This document shows positions 47,254 through 64,000 of a DNA stretch of 64,000 nucleotides, in pieces; positions within the stretch are counted from its first letter, which is position 1; each line of letters begins with the position of its first letter. A model generated the notes under the pieces. The model was given only the letters and a program-made list of their open reading frames with translations. It ran no database searches and had not been told where the DNA came from. The position numbers were made by a program, and so were the translations under genes. This DNA is from Hymenochaete sp. R1. Its lineage: Eukaryota > Basidiomycota > Agaricomycetes > Hymenochaetales > Hymenochaetaceae. The stretch is taken from the NCBI GenBank assembly GCA_019400425.1, contig JAFREE010000112.1, positions 1 through 64,000 of the forward strand, read 5' to 3'.

Positions 47254-48818
47254 CCAACGTAAATGGTGAGAGGAAGAGCGAAGCGTGTAGATGGGGGGAT
47301 CTGTGACCGAAAGGGTGATCCACAGATATAGAAGGCAAACTTATCCAACGACTCCCCGGCTTAAGAATCAATTGTAAGCTTCCAACTCAATACAAGAATA
47401 AAGAAGAGGCTACGACTACGAGTGATCGAAATGCTAGATAGCACTGATTCGCGGAAAGATGTAGAAATTAAATAGTCAATGAAGGGGTGGTCCTTACCCT
47501 CAAGCTCAGACGCGGCTACAGTTTAAATAGTGCCCTTCAAAAGAGACAAAATGTCTTGGCCAGCTGACCAAGGTCTGTTAAAGGCTACGAAGTTCGACGG
47601 TCGGGTCTGTTAACTATTGTGGAGAGAAGGCGGAAACAGTAAGGGCATTTTGTCCCAAAAAAAAAAGAGAAGATGTTAGACTCACCAATGGGTTTTAATG
47701 CTTTCGGAAGGTCGCTGGATATTGAAAATGCAATACCGAGTCAGCTCAAAGGGGAACTCCACCGTTCTTGCCAGATGACAGCGAACGTCAGCCAGACCCA
47801 GAAGGAAAGAAATGGGACTGCGATTGATGATGGCCGAGATTCCCTCTACGTCAAAGCATGAGTTCAGTGACGACGGGGCGTAGTACGTTGACAGAGAATA
47901 AGAGTGGCGTCTGTGTACTAAATACGCTTTTTTGCAGAGTCGGCCGTCGCGTACTCGAAGGTCGGATGTTTTTTAACACAGTGGTGAACCGCAAAAGAAG
48001 CTTTTTCCATAGTAAAGCTTAACGGTATCATAGTCGATAGGCGAGTCGTCTCCGAAGTCATCGTAGTTTTGAATGGTGACTGTTTGCTTTACGCATCCAT
48101 GTTTTAATTAGTTTGCAAATTTGTATACAAAGCAATCTCAGTCATCGGACTTTCAATAGTAAACATTCTGAAGGAAACTTACCGATTTACCAGGTGAGTA
48201 TCTGTTTGACATTTCTAATGCACTTGGGCAGCGCCGAAGTGCTTAGCGCTCTACTAGTCGAGACGGGAAGCACATAGGTGAGACAGGAGCCGAAGGTACC
48301 ATGGCTACATAGATTCCGACGTTGCCTAGGAGCCCAAACCCACATGGCCGTGAGTTGCCGCGAGAGATAATGAAAAAGTAATGGTTAGCTCGGCTCACTG
48401 ATTTTCTGACCTGCAAGGTTTGAGAGAAAGAGCCCAAATCGAGCGAGGAAGGAGACGGTGTTGACTTCGCTTGATGTGATCTACGCGTAGTCGACTCGGA
48501 ATCCTCTCTTGACATTGAACTGCTTGAAGTCTTTATTCGCTTCGGTAAGCGCGAGATTGACCAGATTGATTGTTTCTGAATCTCTATTGCTATTGATATA
48601 GTCTAGCAGAGCAACCGAAGTGGGTTTCTTGACGCAAAAAAGACGAGGTTGTTGAACTTTCAAAGTCAACAACTTCTAATCCCAGAAACTTTTTTTGAAA
48701 AGAGCAAATGTGAGTCACGTGATAAAAATGCGCCGCCTGGATCGCGTAGTGCCTGCAGTGCGACGCCGCCTTGTACCGGAACGTCGACGACGACGGTGAC
48801 GAGGACTCTGATTTGTCC
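47254..48818. other. Intergenic region, no convincing gene
   Basis: About 1.56 kb. Small frames exist at 47673-47861 (+) and 48243-48672 (-) but show no domain, and joining them needs poorly supported splice sites. I treat it as promoter and spacer sequence between the two divergent genes. Confidence 0.45.
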
Positions 48819-51800
48819 ATGTCCTCTTCTTCCGTTGACGACGGCGGCAGAGGTCAACTTTCATCTGTTGTACGTCTTGCCTTAGCCGATTGACTCCGTC
48901 GTTGACGACCAATTTTTTGACTTCATCGACAGGAGACCTCAAAGCTGCAGGGCCAAGTGCTGTCCCTGCCTTCCATCATAGCATCCAACTCAGCGATCTC
49001 ACCGCCGTCTTCGCGGCCAGTTTCGCCTGTCACAAAGTCCTTTCGACCATTCTCATCGCAACAGTCAGACCTGACTGCAACTAGTTATCTTGGCAAGCCA
49101 ATACATCGGTTTTCAGACGCTCTAACAGGTCTCAACGGACGTCCCCGCACCTTGTCGACCGAAAAAGAATCTCGACCGTCAACCTCTTCGAGACGTACAG
49201 AGTCCAAACTGCGAGACATTGGAGATGCAGAAAGTTCCTTCGGACTTGGTGAGTTAATAATAATAATTCTGTACAACTATTTGGCATGGTTCCGAAGGAA
49301 AGTGCACGGCTCCGATTCGCTTTGGGCCTCGTCTGTTCCTGTACAAGAGGAATGGTGTGCCTCAGAAGATCTCGTACCATTGTTGTACTTGCTTTTCTTT
49401 CTCCTTCCAACTGGACTTTATAAGTGAGACGACTAATTTTGTATATTTCATGATTAGATGCGGATCCCTTTGCAAAGCATCCCAGTACGTCGGCGACAGC
49501 CTTATCGACTCGTACAATGGAGCCCAGCTTTGCGCCAGGGGATAATACCTCGAGCAAGAAAAGAGGCAGTCTTCTCCTTGCAGCCACTGATGCTTTTGGA
49601 TTCGGCCGGTCAAAGCGGCGGGGCAGGCGCAACTCTGTAGACGAACCAATTCCTCCTACTTCTTTCCCTCACACACGAACGCAATCACAGTCCGTAGCTC
49701 AACAACAACAGCAACGGAAAGTGCTACCTTGGAGAGGAAAGGGCAAGGCAAAAGGACAATGGGCTCTCCAACCGCCGTCTTCTTCGCAGCTTATGTCAGA
49801 AGTCATTGAAATCAGCGCAGCTAATGCGGGCCCAAGCTCAGTCCGAGATGATGAAGACGAATACGAGCGCAGAGAGCGTGACCGTCTACGTGAGGCTGCG
49901 GCCGAGTCCATTGGTATCAGCCCATTATTCAGGGAAGACAATTCTTCAGGGATCGCCAGGAGTGAGCATGAAGTTTTCGAGGATGACGAGACGCAGAATG
50001 GTGGAGCGACCTCAGCGGATGATATGACGCAAGGTTCAGGCGGGGTGAACGGCTCGAAGACTGAAGTTGCAGAGCCACTTTCGATTCGCCGAACCGCTCT
50101 TGCTTTCGGAAGTAGACATAGCCGGAGTGCCTCACTCACTGGAACACCGACACCTTCACTACTAGGTCATCAGTCATCCTCGTTCATACCAAAAAGCTCC
50201 CTTCCTGCTTCACTCACACAGTCAGATATCCCGCCGTTCCCGTGCACTTTCTCTTCGCTCGTATCGTACGCAGTGAAAACGTCTTCCGCGTCCAAGTTTT
50301 ACCCGCATTCAGCCCTTCTTTCCCTTGGGTTTTCCCGGCATTGGAGATCCAGGATACTTGTTTTGACATCTCTTTCGAAGTCAAAAATGTCGTCGGGTGT
50401 TGTGCACTCCATTTCTTGGCCTGAGGACATGGCGAACACGTGTAGGCTGCATCTTTTCAAGTCTTCTAATGCTGATGACAGGGAGCTGGAGCGTTTGGAG
50501 ATTCCTAATTCCTCCGCGATAATCAAGGTTGAAGAAGAACTGGCAGGAAAGCGGCACGTGGTCAAAATTGGCGGCGTAGATGTCGGTGGTAGAAAAAAGG
50601 AGTTAAATGAAGAAGAAAGTGGTCAAACTATTTGGTTTATCGCGCCGTCAGATCGAAACGAAGCTCAAAGTTTAGTTGCGGCAGTGAAAGAGGCCGTTCG
50701 TGACCTGAGGTAAGTGTATCATTTTTCTTTCTTTCTTTGTAGGAGTCTATTGCTCATGCGGTCCATTCCCCCCCTTTTTGGTACCCATTGGGACTGATAT
50801 CAAGGTCGGAGAGAATAGGATTTGGCATGTCAACATTTCTTTCGAATTCCTTCGAGTCGAAGGAAGCCGAGTCCCTCATTAATTCTTCCATTCATCATGG
50901 TCATCAAGACGAGCCATTGTCCATCCAAGAGCTCGGTCGATCGGGGCGATCAGCAAGCCCGACTCCAACGGTTCGTTCCTGGTCAGGTGATGGTAAAACT
51001 CTCCCGGTGCGCATGGTATCATTGAAGGGCCTTTTCTCTGTTCCAGGGCGAACTCGTTCGATGTCCCATGGCAATGAGCAGAATGACGACTCGCCGACCA
51101 CACCGAATGATGCTTCCTTCTCCTCTCGTGGTGCAATGCTTCTAAATATGATGCGCCCCTCCAATAACCATAATAATAACGGAACGGGGCCGACAGATTC
51201 CAGATCAGTCCCTCCTTCCCCAGTCGCAGATAGTCACAACAGAGCGGACTTATTCGCCCATCCGGGCGCAATTATCTCGAAAGCAGAATTGCATTCAGAA
51301 AGGTTAAACGGAAAAGAGTACGAGAAACTGAAGCCGGATTGGTATTCCTTTCAAAGCCCAGCAAGAAATAGGGGCGAAGTCCACCCAAGCGCTCAAACAG
51401 GCCCTTCTCTGTTGCCTCCGCCTCGCGTGAGAAGAACGTGGACGCCTACCCCGACATCGAATTCACCCGTACTCCGTGAGCAGATTCCGGAAGCTCCTTC
51501 GCGGAGGTCTTTCCAAAGCACTGTATCTCTGCGTGGTGCCAGGCTTAGTATGGATGGGAGCAGGAACTCGGTGGACTCGCACAGGGGCGCAAATGGAACG
51601 CCTAACTCCCAAGATATTCCTTCATCACAGCTACATTCCCGGTCTTCCTCTATTTCGTCATCGATGTCACCGTCCGACCGAGACCAAGCTGTGTCTCAGT
51701 CTCCATCTGGAACGCATCGCATCCGAGCAAGCAAGCTCCCTAAGAAACTAGCACCGCCGGCTGGGCCGCTGCCATCAGTTCCAGTCCCTCCGAATCCATT

Positions 51801-52806
51801 GGACGATGCATCAGAAGACCACTCTCGCTCTCGCTCAGCTTCTGAACCTACAACAAATACCGCGAATGTTACCTCTACGCATGCTTCCTCCGGGAGACGT
51901 CTTTCGGCGGCTTCTAATTTCAGTGTGTCCTCTGTTGCCACGAGTCATTCACGTTTGAGCAACTTCAGTACAATGCGTCGTTCGTTATCTTCTAAGCGTC
52001 GTTCGATTCCTCCACCCCCGCGCCCAGCGCCGAATTTTGCCCTTCCTCCGACGCCTCATTATACTGATACCGAGGGCGCGATAGATAAAAATGCCACCCC
52101 GAGACGGTTATCTTTTCGTGAATCATTATCTAATAGGTCTATAAGATTTTCTAATGCGACTCTCCCTAGTCGGGGTCCACCTCGTCCGCTGGACCCATTG
52201 CGCCGGAGAAGTTTGAGCAGCGGGGATGACTCTACGAACGGTCTTTCTATCCGCCCTCCAGCGCCCCCACCGTTGGGCCCCTTACCTCCGACGCCGGATA
52301 CCCCGACCACATCCAAATACTCACTTCGAGAGCGCTTGCGAATGAGGAGCACCCCATCAAATCCGTTGGGCTTGCGTGGAGCAACGGGCCCACCGACTAC
52401 CATGCCGGGTTCTCTTCCCCTTGTCACGGTCTCTTCTGTCGCTTCTTTGAGAGCAGCAGCTGACCTAGGAGAACCTATCGTACCCAAGGATTCCGATTTC
52501 CTCAATATGGACTCAGCCGAGGTGCCTACGCCTTCAACCGATGAGGCAAATTTCTTGAATTTGTCTACCCCAGTCGTATCCAGTCACCCAATAGATTTTT
52601 CTGTTCAGCATCACTCGTCTGGAGAACTTAGTAATAATTCCCCTCCTACTCATGAGATGACGGCCCTTCCACCCCCGCCGCGGCGCGCGCGGGCAGGTAC
52701 ACTATCTAATGTTGGCGAAGAATCGCATTCCCCTGCCGTTTCCCCCGCTATGGTGGATGGGATTTTGCCTTCATTCCATGCTTTGGAGCAAGTGAGCACA
52801 CTTTAA
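48819..52806 (+). CDS. Large disordered protein with PH-like domain
   Basis: Four exons (48819-48869, 48933-49248, 49458-50709 and 50805-52806), 1206 aa in frame. Most of it is Ser/Pro/Arg-rich and disordered. A folded module at about residues 370-540 reads FPCTFSSLVSYAVKTSSASKFYPHSALLSLGFSRHWRSRILVLTS .. LHLFKSSNADDRELERLEI .. IWFIAPSDRNEAQSLVAAVKEAVRDLR. This is compatible with a PH-like fold: beta strands, a VFK-like turn and a C-terminal helix with a conserved-type W. The C-terminal half has many SxxR and proline-rich tracts (PPPPRPAPNFALPPTP, PPAPPPLGPLPPTP) that could bind SH3 domains. Similar PH-like scaffold proteins occur in basidiomycetes. The role is unknown, perhaps in cortical or polarity signalling (inference). 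Confidence 0.7.
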
Positions 52807-53038
52807 GGTCTTCGCTTTCACTTTCATTTGCTTTCTTATCTTTAGTAATGCTCTCGTTCGTTCATGCACATCGATCTATCGTTCCTTCTTTTGCCTTAGC
52901 CAGTTTACGGATCGGAATTTCTTTTTTCACAGTTCATGTTGTAAAAGTAGCACGATAACATTATTTGGATACATAAGAGAATGACAAAAACAGCAAAACA
53001 ATAAGTCATAAGAAAGGACATCAACGAAATGAAGATTA

Positions 53039-61284
<8,246 letters not shown>

Positions 61285-61494
61285 GGTCGCGGTTTCAGGC
61301 AGAGAGGATGATGAGACTAGAGGAGCTCTGAACGAAGAGACGCTGAGTGAAAGTCTGATGACCAAGCAAGATTTATGTCACAAGGAGTTACTATATGTGA
61401 CGTCACGCGCCTTCCCCTCATCTTTGACCCGTAATGGCGGGGTTGCTCTCGCGCACTGGACATGACCTCTGCTATCGTTAACTGATTGACAACA

Positions 61495-62611
61495 ATGGCC
61501 GTTATGGACGACAGATTCGAAAATGATATTATGAGGCTATGGCAGCTCGTCGTGGAGCTTAGCGACCAACTATCACAAACGAAGCAAGTTGCGAGTTCAT
61601 TACACAACGAGACTATCAAGCTCAAGGTACGCGCCAAAGCCTGCCAGATTGCTCGTAATGATAAACAAGTATGATAGGCCCAAGCTCTACATACCGAGAC
61701 AGGATTCGTATTTAGGAGGTAAGTATCTTCAAAGGTTGAGTGTAGCCGTGATTGCTAATTAATTGTAGATTCAATACCCACCTTTCACAAGGTGAGCTGT
61801 TGCAGTCGTGGTGTCACTCCCTCCAACCTAAAGAATGCAGAGGAGTATGACAGCGAGTTGGAACGAATGAATACCGACTTAGCCGACGAGAATAGAGGCC
61901 TGCAACATGACAATAAACAGCTCAATGCATTACTGAAGGAATACGAGCAAACACTGGACACGGTTATGTCTTCTTTCCGCAAGCAAGCTGTGAGTTCTTC
62001 ATTGTATTTTTGTCGTTGGGCTCGTTACTGACTGTTGGTAACAGCACGATGTCCAACTCCACGAACTTGAAGCCATGCAGCGATACGAGTCTAATCTTAT
62101 TGCCGCAGAAACTGTTTCCCTCGATGCCCAACTCGCGTCTGACACTTCCGTCTCAGTCCTCATTGCAGAATGCTCCCGCCTCCTCCGTATGGTCCTCCGT
62201 CTCATGGGTGGCGAAGAACCTACGTCCTCCGAACACTCCCTCATACCTCTTTCAGTAGAAGACGACTATCCCTCAAGTATGTTCGAAACACGGTGTGCGC
62301 CTGAACTCGCAAATCCAGTTCCCGAGGACTGGGCGTTGGAGCGCGAGATCGAACTCGCTCGTCTCGAGCAAGAAAATGCCGAGCTACGTATGCTCTTGCA
62401 AGCCTCTCAGTCCGCCTCGACGTTTTCGTCGCTCCCTCTTTCGTTACCCAAGGTCCCTGTTTCTCGCATTCTATCAGAAATGCCGCGCCGGCGAGTTTTC
62501 AGGCGAGATTATGGACCTGAAGATTCACAAATCATCGAACTCCAGTCCAGTCACTACCGACCGCACGAAGAACATCATGACCTGTTAGCGATGTCTGAGT
62601 CTGCAATGTGA
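61495..62611 (+). CDS. SIKE/FGFR1OP2-type coiled-coil protein (STRIPAK-associated)
   Basis: Five exons: 61495-61626, 61678-61718, 61769-61791 (23 nt), 61841-61989 and 62045-62611, giving 303 aa. The first half is coiled-coil (MAVMDDRFENDIMRLWQLVVELSDQL). The core EEYDSELERMN..LADENRGLQHDNKQLNALLKEYEQTLDTVMSSFRKQA resembles the SIKE/FGFR1OP2 heptad core (..ENKELR..LEEHQSALELIMSKYREQ). In filamentous ascomycetes the SIKE homologue (SCI1 in Sordaria) is a subunit of the striatin STRIPAK complex, controlling cell fusion and fruiting. Assignment here rests on the coiled-coil pattern alone, so it is moderately sure. It probably shares a 210-bp promoter region with PRP8. Confidence 0.65.
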
Positions 62612-62766
62612 GCCCTTGTCCACAAAGGTTATACCCCTGCACTTATTCTGTCCCCTTCATGATTTAGTATAAATTAATGGTATCAGGTTATGTTATCACC
62701 GGCCTTTTTATGGAGGATCAATTTGTACTGCAAAGTAACGATCCTAAAATCATGCTGCCTGTCTTA

Positions 62767-64000
62767 TCAACGCTGCACTGGACAACCATTACAGTCACAC
62801 TGGAGTAAATCCATCCACGATGCCCATATCCCATCCTCTTCGCATCCAATTTCCATACCATTGTCACGCAGAACAAAGTACTCTCTGCCAACGGTTTGAA
62901 TGCTAGCTACTGCTGGGTGAAAATGCTGTCCAGACGAAGCGGAGAAGTGGACGCTCTCAACAAGGTGGTGCCTGAAAATCAATCAAGTGTATAAGTGTAC
63001 AAAATTCATTGAGTCTCTGTGAAACAGGTACTTTGGCGACACGCACTCTGGCAAATAAAGATTAACTTTCTGCCCTTTGGCACCGTAAGGCGGATCATCA
63101 AATTCAGATGCATTACCCGCAAACACTTGAGCCATGTGATTGGTGCTCATCCACTTTCCGCTAATGCTAAAACCGTTCTTAGTAACCATACGAGGCCTGC
63201 CAGAAAGTAATATACCTATTTCCGACGACACAGGCAAGCACATATCGCTGGGCAACCTTCTTTTTGTACTCACCGACTTCGCCCTCCGTTGCTGTGCGGT
63301 TGAGAAAAAGTTTGCTGATACCAATGGTATACTCTTCGGCGTTAGTCCACTTGATCATCGAGAAAAGGTTCTGGCCTGTATGATCTGGTTTCAGTCGAGC
63401 ATCAACGTAGTTTGACCAGTCAGATCGCAAAGTTGAAGTTTTAGATGACCGTGAGTTGATCTCATTCGTGTTTCCTTCTTTGATAATTGAAAGAGTTGGA
63501 CGACCAACGACTTCGCAAGTATGCTCCAAAACGTAGAAGTTCTCTCGTCTAGCTCGTGAGTATTGACGGTCGTATGCATCTACTGAAATTAACCACAATT
63601 CACCGTCTACAATCTCGTGAGCGTCGACGACCACCGATCTCTTCAGTTGGTCACGGTCCATCCCGTTAATGGAAACGGAGAACCATACCCGTGTCATCAA
63701 GAAACTGACCCAAATATATGAATCAGTCTTGAAATTTGAAATGCAAGATTGCATCTGTCTGACCGTAATGCTAATACCAATTGGTTCTCATGACCGGGAC
63801 AGCCCCAAATTCGGAGAGCGAGGGGGTTCCAAGTCCCGAAGAAGCGTGCGAGAAACGAGGTTTGCAAAACTTCTTGCCTAGATTCAGTCACTTCTCGAAG
63901 ATGACGGAGGAGAGGCCAGAAGTTTGTCATAGATGCATTGTATCTTTCAGGAAGGCCGTTCAACCGCCTTTTCCCAAAATCCCTTTCAATAATTTGAGTA
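62767..64000 (-). CDS. Unrecognised protein, N-terminal end outside window
   Basis: Exons on the minus strand suggest one gene running in from the right edge: NGLPERYNASMTNFWPLLRHLREVTES near 63880-63960, GMDRDQLKRSVVVDAHEIVDGELWLISVDAYDRQYSRARRENFYVLEH near 63520-63665, then WSNYVDARLKPDHTGQNLFSMIKWTNAEEYTIGISKLFLNR. A further exon gives GKWMSTNHMAQVFAG and FDDPPYGAKGQKVNLYLPECVSPKY. The last exon (62767-62975) gives HHLVESVHFSASSGQHFHPAVASIQTVGREYFVLRDNG and ends CPVQR. Codon use and intron spacing look genuine, but I recognise no domain or catalytic motif. Exon joins were not all phase-checked. Confidence 0.5.

Overview
The window is nuclear DNA of a filamentous basidiomycete, most likely an Agaricomycete. 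Genes are densely packed on both strands and broken by many 48-70 nt introns (GT..AG, often with a CTGAC/TACTAAT-like branch site). The protein families fit this lineage: MATH-BTB, F-box, Pali/SUR7-type membrane protein, basidiomycete kinase-like fold, Zn2Cys6 regulator. I see no prokaryotic operon signals, rRNA, tRNA or CRISPR.

Layout. 1-250: degenerate tandem repeat. 514-2962 (-): MATH-BTB protein. 3327-7493 (-): SART3/Prp24 U4/U6 recycling factor. 8036-9399 (+): F-box protein. 9611-11207 (+): mitochondrial processing peptidase beta. 12803-13956 (+): electron transfer flavoprotein beta, with 19-nt and 8-nt exons. 14671-16164: solo LTR-like repeat A. 16563-18254 (+): guanine deaminase. 18450-21041 (-): kinase-like protein. 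21833-23350: repeat B. 23563-24834 (-): V-ATPase subunit d. 25358-28501 (+): Mps1 kinase with two GC-AG introns. 29495-35865: a third LTR-like copy, inverted and split by a 4.9-kb DNA transposon. 36232-37713 (-): DAHP synthase. 38142-38682 (+): Tim9. 39429-41437 (-): Pali/SUR7-like four-TM protein. 41951-42943 (+): PrxQ-type peroxiredoxin. 43184-44785 (+): FAD-dependent fumarate reductase-like oxidoreductase. 46242-47253 (-): regulator with a C-terminal zinc cluster. 48819-52806 (+): large disordered PH-like protein. 53039-61284 (-): Prp8. 61495-62611 (+): SIKE/SCI1-like STRIPAK coiled-coil protein. 62767-64000 (-): partial unknown gene.

Most genes are conserved housekeeping genes (splicing, mitochondrial import and processing, electron transfer, aromatic amino acids, purine salvage, vacuolar acidification, mitotic checkpoint) with no operon-like logic. 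The accessory part is the repeat material. The best candidate for an undescribed system is the element at 29838-34717. It has exact 7-bp target duplications (CATATAA) in a recognisable LTR-like target, 104-bp terminal repeats in two subfamilies arranged a-b-a'-b', and one spliced gene for a 967-aa protein. That protein has an N-terminal coiled coil, a central block with DGTSHK, GDHAEDQKK and NDINEGQLG motifs, and a SAP-like C terminus. I propose it is the transposase of a fungal DNA-transposon lineage I cannot assign to a named superfamily.
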